A DNA stretch of 39,556 bases from Fimenecus sp964614605 (GCA_964614605.1 CAZTLU010000004.1:1-39556); one strand, 5' to 3'; shown: positions 28,333 through 37,311, numbered from the stretch's first letter. Notes: generated by a model from the sequence alone, not told the origin. Program-made: numbers and translations.

Positions 28333-29221
28333 GTCTTATAAGTCTTTCTTTTATTAAATTTACAAAATTCTGTGGCTCGGTGACTTTTAAGAATGGGCCA
28401 AAGGATAATACGCGAATAACAAGCTCTGTTTCGTCGGATTCATCATAGTAGATTTTGAGAAGATAATGGGTTTTGTCAATCCTCTCTGCCTCTTTTTTGA
28501 AATGGGCGAAGTGGAGCATTACTCTTTCAAGTGCGTTTCGCTCGTCAGTAAGCTCAGCAATAAAGAATTTTTCGTGTCTTTCGGGCTTTGTCAACTGAAA
28601 AACATTTGCGTTACAGAGTATTTCAATATTTTTTATTCCCGATACATTAAGAACACTTGCAAATTTGCAATCGTGAAGAAGAACTCTGAATTTGTCGTCC
28701 TTTTCGCTGTATTCAAGCCCCACGGGAACGCAGATTATTCTGCGGTTATTTCCCTTTTTGCTTGAATACTCAACGGCAATTTTCTGCTTGTGTTTTATTG
28801 AAAAAAGCATAGCACGGAAAATCTTTATGTAGTTTTCGTCTTCGTAAGGGTCACCATCGGAATACTTATCGAAAATAACATAGTCCTCGGGGTTGAAAAG
28901 CGGTTCAACATCCTTTAAGAAATCCGTATTCACATTGAAAAGGCGGATTCGCTTATCAAGTGAAATCGCTTTTAACCAACGCAATTGAAGTTCGGTCAGC
29001 GGCATTGTGGGTGAATTTTCAAGAGGAGTTTTAAGGTCTTTTGTAATCAGCTTCCATTTTTCTTCTTTAAGTGCGGGGATAATCTCAAGAAAACTTTCAG
29101 AAAAGGCTTTTTCGTCACAGATTTCTTTCATTTTTTGTTGGGTAAGGTCATCTTTTACCGCATAGTCAAGGATTTTTGCCACCGCATTATAGTACGAGCC
29201 GTAAATCTCGTGAAAAAGCAT
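28310..29221 (-). CDS. WYL domain-containing regulator, downstream partner
   Basis: A 303-aa protein of the WYL family, transcription regulators whose WYL domain senses a ligand, often nucleic acid or nucleotide. The WYL/Sm-like core lies at about 140-195 (KIAVEYSSKKGNNRRIICVPVGLEY, then FRVLLHDCKF), and the WYL C-terminal extension is at about 215-300. The N-terminal 120 residues are helical and lack a clear winged helix, unlike its partner. It overlaps the upstream WYL gene by one base, so both are translated together and may form a heterodimer, like actinobacterial PafB/PafC. Confidence 0.8.
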   Translation of the reverse strand: MLFHEIYGSYYNAVAKILDYAVKDDLTQQKMKEICDEKAFSESFLEIIPALKEEKWKLITKDLKTPLENSPTMPLTELQLRWLKAISLDKRIRLFNVNTDFLKDVEPLFNPEDYVIFDKYSDGDPYEDENYIKIFRAMLFSIKHKQKIAVEYSSKKGNNRRIICVPVGLEYSEKDDKFRVLLHDCKFASVLNVSGIKNIEILCNANVFQLTKPERHEKFFIAELTDERNALERVMLHFAHFKKEAERIDKTHYLLKIYYDESDETELVIRVLSFGPFLKVTEPQNFVNLIKERLIRQKSCELK

Positions 29222-30456
29222 TACTCCTCACCCCCTATACCATAGGTTTTATACATATTCTGCAAATCCTGCTTAAAACGGTTTTCAAGCAAACGGTTTG
29301 AGCAGCTAAACCTTGTAATTCGGCAAATAAAGCTTCTAATCCACGGGCAAAGCTCAAAGGAATCATAAACATCGGCATAGAAAAGTGCGGTGTGCTCGTC
29401 AAGACGCACAACCTCACCACAACGCTTTTCGCGTTCGAGTCGGTGATAAATATGCTCTTCGGTTTTGCCGAATTTAACCGTAAATTCAATATGCTCAAGA
29501 CGGCGGATGTTGCCGATTGACACGCCCCACATATGCTTTTTGATTTCGTCAAAGGCTATGAGGTAATCGTCATAATTAGGGGCTTCTTCCCCTGCCTTTA
29601 CATTCCTTACAAAATCAAGGCGGAATGCTTTAACCCCGCGGGTGCTTGGCACATAGGCAATCAGATATTGCCTGCCGTTTTGCACGCTCACATAAATTTT
29701 AAGAGGTGCCACGGTGACAATGTTTTCTTTGTTCTTTTTCGACGAATAGTATGTAATATCGGTAAACTGACGGCGGGTAATCGCAGAGAAAAGCGTTGCT
29801 ACAATTTCGCTGTCAAGTGCGTGGGTGATGTAATGATGCTTGAATGAAAAATATTCATTATTATTTTCGGTTTTGTCAAGCAAGAAATTGCCTATTACTC
29901 CGCAACCGCCTGCCTCGGAATAAAACTCAAGTGCATCTGCCCAAGAAGTGAGGTCCGTATCTTCTGCACGGCGGTAAAGCATTTGCTTGCCCTGTTTTTC
30001 GGCTTTGATTAGCCCTAATTCGCAATATTCTTTCAGTTTTTTGCGTACCGTTGACTCGTCGAAAGACATAGGCTCTGTGAAATTCTGCATATACAAGTCA
30101 ATTTTTTCGGTTATTTCTGCAAGGGTTAACGCGATTTCGGGGGAATTCAGAATATCAAACAGAATAAAATGCAGGGTTATATCACCATTTGTGAAGCTTT
30201 TGGCTTTTAAGGCTTTGTAAAGAGGATTACGGGCAGAATTTCTGCTATCGATTGAGAGGAACACATTTTTGCCCTCGGTATTTCGGTGAAATCCCATATA
30301 GTCACCGAGATAGTTTTCAATTCTGCGTTTTTCGTTATCGTAAGAGCGGGCAGATTTGCCGTCATACTCTTCACGGGTTTTAAAGCCGTAGACATAAAAA
30401 TCCTTCATATATCCGCGAATTCGCTCAAAATTTTTGATGAGTTCTGAATATGCCAT
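29221..30456 (-). CDS. WYL domain-containing HTH regulator, upstream partner
   Basis: A 411-aa regulator. A winged-helix region lies at about 105-165 (LTLAEITEKI...DESTVRKKLKEYCELGLIKAEKQGKQMLYR). The WYL core is at about 230-290 (ITYYSSKKNKENIVTVAPLKIYV, then YLIAYVPSTRGVKAFRLDFV), and a C-terminal extension follows. GGAGGTG precedes ATG 30456. It is the first gene of a two-gene WYL operon that ends in a terminator just before rtcB. Its target could include rtcB (inference from position). Confidence 0.85.
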   Translation of the reverse strand: MAYSELIKNFERIRGYMKDFYVYGFKTREEYDGKSARSYDNEKRRIENYLGDYMGFHRNTEGKNVFLSIDSRNSARNPLYKALKAKSFTNGDITLHFILFDILNSPEIALTLAEITEKIDLYMQNFTEPMSFDESTVRKKLKEYCELGLIKAEKQGKQMLYRRAEDTDLTSWADALEFYSEAGGCGVIGNFLLDKTENNNEYFSFKHHYITHALDSEIVATLFSAITRRQFTDITYYSSKKNKENIVTVAPLKIYVSVQNGRQYLIAYVPSTRGVKAFRLDFVRNVKAGEEAPNYDDYLIAFDEIKKHMWGVSIGNIRRLEHIEFTVKFGKTEEHIYHRLEREKRCGEVVRLDEHTALFYADVYDSFELCPWIRSFICRITRFSCSNRLLENRFKQDLQNMYKTYGIGGEE

Positions 30457-30491
30457 ATTCTGCCCACCTCCTTTTAAATATTATCTTATCA

Positions 30492-30630
30492 CCCTCCCTC
30501 GCCGAGGGAGGTGGCAACGCGCAAGCGTTGACGGAGGGAGCGTAGGGACAGACATCCTTGTCTGTCCGTTATTCTCACTCCCCCAGTCATTTTCTCACGA
30601 AAATGACTGCCCCCTCAAAGATGGGGCGGA
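30492..30630. repeat. Mosaic of palindromic repeats
   Basis: In order: CCCTC/GAGGG hairpin, AACGC/GCGTT hairpin and GGAGGGAG word (GATGAGGTG family); GTAGGG with GACAGAC/GTCTGTC hairpin (GTAGGG family, 30543-30570); AGTCATTTT/AAAATGACT and GCCCC/GGGGC hairpins. Two families are nested or joined here. No credible protein is encoded. Confidence 0.7.
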
Positions 30631-30733
30631 CTTTCTAAATTAGTTTATTATGCCATAAATCCTGCCAAATTTCAACATCCTTAAAAATCTATGTTATATT
30701 CAAGTGCAATCATATATTTTTTTGGAGGTAGTT

Positions 30734-30997
30734 ATGAAAAAAATATTAGAAAATTTATGGTACGATTATATGATAGAGCAAGCTGTTGAGCGAAATGCTC
30801 AGGAAAAAGATATAATAAAAGAACTGACACGGTGCGACAATCAATTTCGTTCAAAGCTCAGCGAAGAACTTAAAGTTGAGCTTGAAGAATATGACAGAGC
30901 AGTATGTGCAATGGGTAGAGTTTCAGAAAAAAACGCGTTTATTAAAGGTGTAATTTTTGCAACTCGATTTATATTTGAGGCTTTGTGCGAAAAATAA
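30734..30997 (+). CDS. DUF6809-like small protein, 87 aa
   Basis: A small, highly charged helical protein. The start MKKILENLWYDYM and the end KNAFIKGVIFATRFIFEAL resemble the clostridial DUF6809 family (memory-based match). Such proteins are of unknown role and are often scattered near mobile DNA. GGAGGTA precedes ATG 30734, ten codons after the first in-frame ATG. An extended -10 (TGTTATATT) lies about 45 bases upstream. It stands alone between repeats. Confidence 0.65.
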   Translation: MKKILENLWYDYMIEQAVERNAQEKDIIKELTRCDNQFRSKLSEELKVELEEYDRAVCAMGRVSEKNAFIKGVIFATRFIFEALCEK

Positions 30998-31002
30998 AAA
31001 CA

Positions 31003-31053
31003 GGCGCTTTGTGAAGCGCCCTACATTACGGCGGGAGCAAGCCCCCGCCCTAC
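31003..31053. repeat. Two GTAGGG-family hairpins in tandem
   Basis: GGCGCTT/AAGCGCC plus CTAC (31003-31024) is followed by GGCGGG/CCCGCC plus CTAC (31030-31053). They lie between convergent genes and may act as a terminator. Confidence 0.75.
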
Positions 31054-31059
31054 TTATTG

Positions 31060-32184
31060 TTATCTCATATTGAGATACATATTTTTGATGTCATTATATG
31101 ACAGAGAAATAATATTTCTCTCCATAAGTGGTGTCATACTCATTTTAGTAAGAGTTTCTATTTCTTTTTCGGTTTTAACGCCGATTTCGGTAAGAGTCAT
31201 TGCCATACCCATTTTCTTTTTGAGTTCTGTTATGGCATCTGCCATTTGGTAGGCATCAGAAAATCCGCAATCACGGGCGAAGTCGTTGAGCCTGCCATTT
31301 TCGGCTTCTGCATTAAATCTTGTGAAATAGTCGAGAGTCATTGCGCAGGCTTCACCGTGGGGTATGCCGTAAAGGTTGGTTAATGGAAATGAGCAAGCGT
31401 GACTGCCCGCTGTTCTGGGATTTGAAAATGCCACACCTGCAATAATTGATGCCTCTGCCATTTTTTCGCGGGCTTCAAGATTTTCGGGCTCGCAATAGGC
31501 TTTATAGAGCCAATTGAAAACAAGCCTTATTGCGTAAACTGCACAAGCCTCGCAAATTGGCTGATGAAGAACACTCCAAAAGCTTTCAAGTGCGTGAGCA
31601 AGCACATCAAGTCCTGTTGAAGCGGTAACCTTGGGTGGTACGCTTAAAGTTAAACGAGGGTCAACTATTGCGGCTTTTGGATACATCAGCGGGTCATTCA
31701 TTGTAGATTTTACATTCTTATTCAAATCGGTAAGCACCGAAATATTTGTGATTTCACTGCCCGTACCGCTTGTTGTTGCAACGGCTAGCATGGGAATAAC
31801 CTCGTCAGCGTTAATGGGCTTTCCGCCTGTGTGGTAGCTTTCAATCATATCTGTTCCCTTTGCAATGGCGCAAGCCGCCTTGCAACAATCCATTGGTGAG
31901 CCGCCACCCAATGCAACGGCGAAATCCGCATTATTTTCGCGCAGAACCTTTACACATTCGTTAACATTATCGGTTGTGGGGTTGGGGCGGATATCGCTGA
32001 ACACATCAACAATCACGCCGTTACAGTTTTCTATAATTTTATCGGCGGTGCCGTTTTTACGAAGTGTGTTTGAGCACACGAGCACTCCCCTTTTGTAACC
32101 AAATTCATTTATAATTTCGGGCAACTCGTTGATTTTATCTGTGCCAAAATAGATTTTTACGGGCAGGCTGAAATTCCATGTCAT
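31060..32184 (-). CDS. Iron-containing alcohol dehydrogenase
   Basis: A 374-aa group III, NAD(P)-dependent alcohol dehydrogenase. The nucleotide-binding GGGSPMD is at 93-99. Metal ligands are Asp193, His197, His262 and His276 in GLDVLAHALES and GSHACSF...GIPHGEAC. Length fits the family (about 380). The substrate could be ethanol, butanol or 1,3-propanediol; I cannot tell. AAGGAGG precedes the ATG, which overlaps the upstream radical SAM gene by four bases, so the two are coupled. The link to the radical SAM protein may be incidental. Confidence 0.92.
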   Translation of the reverse strand: MTWNFSLPVKIYFGTDKINELPEIINEFGYKRGVLVCSNTLRKNGTADKIIENCNGVIVDVFSDIRPNPTTDNVNECVKVLRENNADFAVALGGGSPMDCCKAACAIAKGTDMIESYHTGGKPINADEVIPMLAVATTSGTGSEITNISVLTDLNKNVKSTMNDPLMYPKAAIVDPRLTLSVPPKVTASTGLDVLAHALESFWSVLHQPICEACAVYAIRLVFNWLYKAYCEPENLEAREKMAEASIIAGVAFSNPRTAGSHACSFPLTNLYGIPHGEACAMTLDYFTRFNAEAENGRLNDFARDCGFSDAYQMADAITELKKKMGMAMTLTEIGVKTEKEIETLTKMSMTPLMERNIISLSYNDIKNMYLNMR

Positions 32185-33086
32185 TTTAAAAGTCCTCCTT
32201 GAACAATATTTCTGTTTTTCATTTCACGGTTTATTGTATTGAGTACGGTTTTCTTGTCGGCACTCCATTGGGGCTCAACAAGGTATTTTTTCGGTGCATC
32301 ACCTGTTATGCGATGTATTATGATATTCTGCGGAATTCTTTCAAGACAACCGAACAGTATATCAATATATTCGTCAAGACTTAAGGGCTTTACAAGTCCT
32401 TTTTTATAGTCCTCATACAAATCGGTATCCTTTAAAATATGCAAAAGCTGTAATTTTACTCCGTCAGTTCCGCAATCAACTGCGAAATCCACGGTATTGA
32501 ATATGTCTTCTTTGGTTTCGTTGGGCAAACCGATTATTATGTGAGTTATTACGGTTATTCCGCATTTTTTCAATTCTTTGACCGCATTTTCGTATACGGA
32601 ATTCGGGTAGCAACGGCGGATATATTCCGCTGATTTCTCGTTTGAGGTCTGCAAGCCTAACTCAACCCATACAGGTTTGATTTTGTTCAGGCTTTCAAGC
32701 AAATTGAGAATATCCGTAGGCAAACAATCGGGTCGTGTGCCGATTGACATTGCCACAATATCGTCACGGTTTATTACTTCGGTAAAAATTTTTTCTAAAT
32801 ATTCCGCAGGTGCATAGGTATTGGTATAGCTTTGAAAATATGCAATGAATTTTTTAGCGTCGGTTTTGCTTTGAATACGCTTTTTTGCATTTTCTAGCTG
32901 AATATTTATATCTTCTCCGCACTCGGCAAAATGTGACGAACCGTTATGGCAGAAAATACAACCTCTCGAATCCAGCGTGCCGTCACGGTTGGGGCAAGTG
33001 AGCCCTAAATCAAGCGACAGCTTATACACCTTTTCGCCAAAGGTATTTTTAAGATATTCATTTAAGGAATAATAATTCCCATTCAT
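32181..33086 (-). CDS. Radical SAM protein, TIGR01212/YhcC family
   Basis: A 300-aa radical S-adenosylmethionine protein. The cluster cysteines are C31, C43 and C46 (CPNRDG...GCIFC), with a longer first gap than the classical CxxxCxxC, typical of this family. SIGTRPDCLP, WVELGLQTSNE and HIIIGLPNETKEDI are family blocks. The biological substrate is unknown in most species. ATG 33086 follows GGAAGTGA; the frame extends 16 codons upstream but without a site. It leads a two-gene operon with the dehydrogenase. Confidence 0.88.
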   Translation of the reverse strand: MNGNYYSLNEYLKNTFGEKVYKLSLDLGLTCPNRDGTLDSRGCIFCHNGSSHFAECGEDINIQLENAKKRIQSKTDAKKFIAYFQSYTNTYAPAEYLEKIFTEVINRDDIVAMSIGTRPDCLPTDILNLLESLNKIKPVWVELGLQTSNEKSAEYIRRCYPNSVYENAVKELKKCGITVITHIIIGLPNETKEDIFNTVDFAVDCGTDGVKLQLLHILKDTDLYEDYKKGLVKPLSLDEYIDILFGCLERIPQNIIIHRITGDAPKKYLVEPQWSADKKTVLNTINREMKNRNIVQGGLLK

Positions 33087-33189
33087 AAAATCACTTCCGA
33101 GTACAATTATATAAAATATGACGATAAAATGCAATAAGGTGTATTTTCAGTTTTTTATAGACAGATTTTACACATTATGTTCAATCGGC

Positions 33190-33218
33190 TTGACAATTAT
33201 TAAGATTTTCTTTATTCT
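33190..33218 (+). promoter_or_regulatory. Promoter of the acyltransferase gene
   Basis: -35 TTGACA (33190-33195), 17 bases, -10 TATTCT (33213-33218). It lies inside the 5' extension of the open frame, so translation must begin downstream. Confidence 0.7.
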
Positions 33219-33264
33219 ATATTTAGATATGTTTAAAAGCATACTCTTTCAAGGATGTGAAAAA

Positions 33265-34446
33265 TTGAAATTAAAAACTTTATTTAATAAAGCGAGTCTG
33301 CATTTTGCAAGGATTATCGGCTTCAGAATAGTTCTTCTTATTGCTCATGCAAAGGTGAAAAGATACAAACCAAAGCATAAGAATTTTATAGTTATTTCTA
33401 ACCATTCTGATGCTCTTGACCCTATCTATGCCATATGTTCATTAAAGAAATATGTAAGATTTGTTATGGGCGACCACGTAATATTTAATCCTTGGGTTAA
33501 GTTTTTCCTAAAAACCATGTTGGGTTGGATTGTAAAAGGCAGGGATAATCCCCCGTCAGTGCTCATAAATGATATGAAAGCCAGTGCCGCAGAGGGCGTG
33601 CCGTTAGGTCTTTATGCCGAGGGTACAATTACCCCCAACGGTGAAACGGGATTTTTCTCACCGAGAACGGGTCAGCTTGTCAAGGATTTGGGTGTTGCTC
33701 TCATCACCTACCGTGTAAAAGGCGGATTTTTCCATACTCCAAGATGGGGCACGGGACTTCGCAAGGGCAGAATTCACGGCAAGGTTGTTAATGAATATTC
33801 ACCTGAACAACTCCGCGAAATGACCGCAGAAGAGGTAAACGAAATTATTAAGCGCGATATTTATGTAAACGCTTTTGAAGAACAGAGAAAACGCCTTCGC
33901 TATTACAAGGGCAAAAATCTTGCCGAGCATATTGAAAGAATCCTCTTTATCTGCCCCCATTGCAAACAGGTCGGCACACTTCATTCAAAGGGTAATTATC
34001 TTACCTGCGATTGCGGATATCAGGTTGAATTCGGTCAGGACGGATTTTTCCATCAAAGCCAAAAAGAGCTTTTGTTTGACAATGTTCTTGATTGGGATAA
34101 ATGGCAGAAGCCCTTATGGAAAGAAATGGTTTTAAATTCATCCGACGGCGAGTTGATTTTTGAAGAAAAAGACCAGATGATTTATACTCTCGTCAAGCGC
34201 AAAAAGGTTGAGCTTTCAAACGATGCAATTCTTCGTCTTTATAAGGACAGATTCGAGCTTGTGCTTAACGAGAACGAAACAATTACATTCCCCGTTGAAA
34301 AGCTCAAATTGGTTCTCAATGTTTCGGTAGAATCTGTAATGTTTGTTGACGGCGACCATTTCTTGTATGTTAAGGGTAAAAATCCCCACGCCGCCGCAAA
34401 ATATGTTGCCGCGTGGAGATATTTAATAGGAAAAGATTATAAATAA
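33265..34446 (+). CDS. PlsC-type 1-acyl-glycerol-3-phosphate acyltransferase with zinc ribbon
   Basis: A 393-aa protein. The N-terminal 230 residues are a PlsC/LPLAT domain: motif I NHSDALDP with the HX4D catalytic pair at 47-52, and motif III-like AEGTITPNG at about 118-126. It transfers an acyl chain to lysophosphatidic acid in phospholipid synthesis. A zinc ribbon follows (CPHC near 228, CDC near 244), then a C-terminal beta-rich domain with a PH-like pattern. This fusion is unusual for a plain PlsC. The start TTG 33265 is preferred, with AAGGATG upstream and a promoter at 33190; the long open frame to 33118 is not translated. Confidence 0.85.
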   Translation: MKLKTLFNKASLHFARIIGFRIVLLIAHAKVKRYKPKHKNFIVISNHSDALDPIYAICSLKKYVRFVMGDHVIFNPWVKFFLKTMLGWIVKGRDNPPSVLINDMKASAAEGVPLGLYAEGTITPNGETGFFSPRTGQLVKDLGVALITYRVKGGFFHTPRWGTGLRKGRIHGKVVNEYSPEQLREMTAEEVNEIIKRDIYVNAFEEQRKRLRYYKGKNLAEHIERILFICPHCKQVGTLHSKGNYLTCDCGYQVEFGQDGFFHQSQKELLFDNVLDWDKWQKPLWKEMVLNSSDGELIFEEKDQMIYTLVKRKKVELSNDAILRLYKDRFELVLNENETITFPVEKLKLVLNVSVESVMFVDGDHFLYVKGKNPHAAAKYVAAWRYLIGKDYK

Positions 34447-34453
34447 GATTTAG

Positions 34454-34485
34454 AGCCTGATATTCATTGTCGGGCTTTAATTTTT
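34454..34485 (+). terminator. Terminator after the acyltransferase gene
   Basis: 7-bp stem AGCCTGA/TCGGGCT with one G-U pair and a 9-base loop, followed by an AT-rich T-run. Confidence 0.7.
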
Positions 34486-34513
34486 GAATAATGTGTGATA
34501 AAATTTTAGAAAA

Positions 34514-34564
34514 CACCTCATCCGTCAATGCTACGCATTGCCACCTTCCCCTCAAGGGGAAGGC
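34514..34564 (-). repeat. GATGAGGTG-family half unit
   Basis: Minus strand order: CCTTCCCC/GGGGAAGG hairpin, a CAATGC/GCATTG hairpin, then GGATGAGGTG. It lies just upstream of the fruK-like gene. Confidence 0.75.
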
Positions 34565-34584
34565 AATTAAGGGAGATAATTATA

Positions 34585-35487
34585 ATGATTTACACAATTA
34601 CTTTTAATCCTGCACTTGATTATATTTTGAATGTGAAAAATCTTTCAGCAGACGATATTAATCGTGCAGAAAGTGAAAAAATATACTACGGTGGCAAGGG
34701 CATAAATGTTTCTGCCGTTTTAAAGGAATTGGATGTACCCTCAACTGCCTTGGGTTTTGTGGGCGGTTTTTCGGGCAACGAGCTTGTGCGTCTTATGAAC
34801 GCTGACGGAATTCAGAGCGATTTTGTTGAGCTCCCAAGCGGTTACACCCGAATAAATGTTAAAATCCGAAGCGGCAAAGAGCTTGATATAAACACGGACG
34901 GGCCGAAAATTCCCGAAGATAAAACTGACGAGCTTATGAAAAAGCTTGAAGCCTTGCACGATGGTGATTTTCTTGTGCTTGCAGGGAGTATTCCTTCTTC
35001 GCTACCGCGTGATATATACTCAAAAATAATGGAAAAACTGCAAAATAAAGATATTAAAATTGTCGTTGATACAAGCGGGCAATCACTTTTGAACACACTT
35101 TCTTATAAACCATTTTTAATAAAGCCCAATCATCATGAATTAGGTGAAATCTTCGGCGAAGAAATGAACGACACCGAAACGATAATCGCAAAGGGCAAAG
35201 AATTACAGAAAATGGGTGCAAAAAATGTACTTGTGTCCCGTGGCGGTGACGGCGCGGTGTTCATAGACGAAAATGTCAATGTGCATATTGCAAGTGCGGT
35301 AAAGGGTCAGCTTGTGAATTCCGTAGGTTGCGGTGACTCAATGGTGGCAGGATTTATTGCCGGGTATATTCAGAACGGTGATTATGAATATGCATTAAAA
35401 TTATCGGTTGCCGCCGCATCGGCAACGGCATTTTCGGCAGAGCTTGCAAAGAAAAATGAGATAAAACAAATTTTAAATGAGTTATAA
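34585..35487 (+). CDS. fruK: 1-phosphofructokinase-type sugar kinase (PfkB family)
   Basis: A 300-aa ribokinase-family enzyme that most likely phosphorylates fructose-1-phosphate, although tagatose-6-phosphate kinases are similar. The N-terminal TITFNPALDYIL, the GGKGINVSAVLKELG-type block (about 35-50) and the catalytic VGCGDSMVAGF with the base Asp near 253 are clear. GGGAG precedes the ATG, 10 bases away. No PTS fructose permease is next to it, so the physiological substrate is uncertain. Confidence 0.82.
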   Translation: MIYTITFNPALDYILNVKNLSADDINRAESEKIYYGGKGINVSAVLKELDVPSTALGFVGGFSGNELVRLMNADGIQSDFVELPSGYTRINVKIRSGKELDINTDGPKIPEDKTDELMKKLEALHDGDFLVLAGSIPSSLPRDIYSKIMEKLQNKDIKIVVDTSGQSLLNTLSYKPFLIKPNHHELGEIFGEEMNDTETIIAKGKELQKMGAKNVLVSRGGDGAVFIDENVNVHIASAVKGQLVNSVGCGDSMVAGFIAGYIQNGDYEYALKLSVAAASATAFSAELAKKNEIKQILNEL

Positions 35488-35493
35488 AAAAGC

Positions 35494-35541
35494 GGCTCCC
35501 TCTGACGAGGGAGCTGTCGAACATAGTGAGACTGAGGGAGG
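35494..35541. repeat. GATGAGGTG-family half unit / terminator-like hairpin
   Basis: GGCTCCCTC/GAGGGAGC hairpin, a GTC...GAC segment and the word TGAGGGAG, just after the fruK-like gene; it may also terminate that transcript. Confidence 0.7.
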
Positions 35542-35579
35542 CTAAATGATTTCCATATTAAATAACAGATTTGAAATTT

Positions 35580-37181
35580 TCAGCGGTCCCATTTATCAGC
35601 AAGAGCATTAATCTGGTCGGTGAATTTTGCCAAATCCTTATTGGCACCGCCGCGGTTATGCTCGATAACCATAAGCAGACGCTTGCCCGCCATGAGAAGT
35701 CGCTGGAACGCCGCGTTGGCTTTTTGAGCAAGAGGCTTGGTGCGTTTGATTTTTTCGCGATTGCCCCCATACAAGCACTCACCCGTAAGCAAATCATATT
35801 CTGCCGCATTATAGGGTGCAATAGCCTTGCAACCCAATTCATTTTTAACATCCTCGGCGAACAGGTCGCAAACCTCGTCATTGCCGTGATTTACAAACAC
35901 GGTTTCGGGTGTGGGACTAATATTTTTAAGCCAATCAAGAAGCATATCATGGTCAGCGTGACCGCTTATGCCGTCCATCTGTGCAATATGGGCACGCACA
36001 GAAATCTCTTCGCCAAAGAGCTTTACTGTGGGGGCACCGTCTAAAAGCTTTGCACCGATTGTGCCCTCTGCCTGATAACCTACAAATAAAATTGTACTAT
36101 CCTCGCGCCATAAATTATGCTTTAAGTGGTGGCGAATTCGACCCGCCTCGCACATACCCGAAGCAGAAAGTATAACCTTGGGCGTGGTATCTTCGTTTAT
36201 CATTCGTGATTCTTCACTTGTGATTGAAAGGTTGAGTCCGTTAAAAAGAATGGGATTTTTACCCTCATTTAAAAGTGCAAGAGTTTCTTCGTCATAATAA
36301 TCGGTCAGTCCGCCCGAATAAATTTCGGTTGCCTCAACTGCCAAGGGACTATCAACCCACACGGGAAAGTTCGCGTGATTTTTAATAAGTCCGTCCTCTT
36401 TGATTTTGCGGATAAGATAAAGCATTTCCTGTGTTCTGCCCACTGCAAAGCAAGGCACAACCACATTACCACCACGGTCAAAGGTGGTTTGAATAATGCG
36501 TGTCAGTTGAGCAACATAATCGGGTCGCTCACCGTGAAGTCGGTTGCCGTATGTAGACTCGATTACCACAAAATCCGCTTTTTCGGGCTTTTGAGGGTCG
36601 CGGATTAAAGGTCTGTTTACATTGCCCAAATCCCCCGAAAAAAGAAGAGTTTTTGTAACTCCATTTTCGGTGATTGTAAGCTCAATGCTTGCAGAGCCCA
36701 AAAGATGACCTGCATCAATAAATTTTGCCTTTACGCCCTCAAAAAATTCATATTCCTTATTATAATCACAGGGATTGAACATTTTAAGGGTTGCCGCGAC
36801 ATCATCAGAGGTGTAAAGAGGTGTATATGGTGCGTCGCCCGTTCTTCTTGCCTTACGATTACGCCATTCCGCCTCGAACTCCTGAATATGAGCGGAGTCC
36901 ATAAGCATAATCGAACACAGTTTGCTTGTGGCAAGCGTGGTATAAATCGGGGCATCATAGCCGTTTGCAGTAAGGAACGGAATTTTACCCGAATGGTCAA
37001 TATGCGCGTGAGTTAAAAACACGCAATCTATTGTATTGGGAGCTACGGGCAAATCACAGTTTTCATAAATATCTGCGCCCTGCTCCATTCCGCAATCCAC
37101 AAGAATTCTCTTGCCACAGGCGGTAATAAGCGTGCAAGAGCCCGTTACTTCATGAGCGGCACCGAGAAACTGTATTTTCAT
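35580..37181 (-). CDS. MBL-fold, beta-CASP and RMMBL metallo-hydrolase (RNA-processing type)
   Basis: A 533-aa protein of the CPSF/RNase J-related family. The zinc-binding HAHIDHSG (58-65) and the beta-CASP features (GGNVVVPCFAVGRTQEML, about 237-254; SGMCEAGRIRHHL, about 346; SGHADHDMLLDWL, RMMBL, about 400) are visible. These proteins are ribonucleases or nucleases in bacteria and archaea. It is single-gene here, with a promoter region upstream. A helical C-terminal extension (about 475-533) is not typical of the family. Confidence 0.88.
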   Translation of the reverse strand: MKIQFLGAAHEVTGSCTLITACGKRILVDCGMEQGADIYENCDLPVAPNTIDCVFLTHAHIDHSGKIPFLTANGYDAPIYTTLATSKLCSIMLMDSAHIQEFEAEWRNRKARRTGDAPYTPLYTSDDVAATLKMFNPCDYNKEYEFFEGVKAKFIDAGHLLGSASIELTITENGVTKTLLFSGDLGNVNRPLIRDPQKPEKADFVVIESTYGNRLHGERPDYVAQLTRIIQTTFDRGGNVVVPCFAVGRTQEMLYLIRKIKEDGLIKNHANFPVWVDSPLAVEATEIYSGGLTDYYDEETLALLNEGKNPILFNGLNLSITSEESRMINEDTTPKVILSASGMCEAGRIRHHLKHNLWREDSTILFVGYQAEGTIGAKLLDGAPTVKLFGEEISVRAHIAQMDGISGHADHDMLLDWLKNISPTPETVFVNHGNDEVCDLFAEDVKNELGCKAIAPYNAAEYDLLTGECLYGGNREKIKRTKPLAQKANAAFQRLLMAGKRLLMVIEHNRGGANKDLAKFTDQINALADKWDR

Positions 37182-37283
37182 TGAATCACCTCATTTGTTC
37201 TTTATAATATAATTATATAAAAATATAAATTTTATTTAAACTGTCAATTTTCACATAAATTCAGGTTGTTTTTTGACATAAAG

Positions 37284-37307
37284 AATCCCGAGTGTTACCT
37301 CGGGATT
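37284..37307. terminator. Hairpin after the 40-aa gene
   Basis: A 9-bp stem AATCCCGAG/CTCGGGATT with a 6-base loop. The T-tract is poor on the minus strand and better on the plus strand. Confidence 0.55.
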
Positions 37308-37311
37308 TTCT

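Noticed and set aside
30434..30643. Small plus-strand gene in the repeat mosaic
   Set aside because: The frame runs through palindromic repeat DNA, has no ribosome site and overlaps the start of the WYL gene.
33118..33264. Longer N-terminus for the PlsC-type gene
   Set aside because: The region contains the sigma-A promoter and no ribosome site; TTG 33265 has one and the family start fits.
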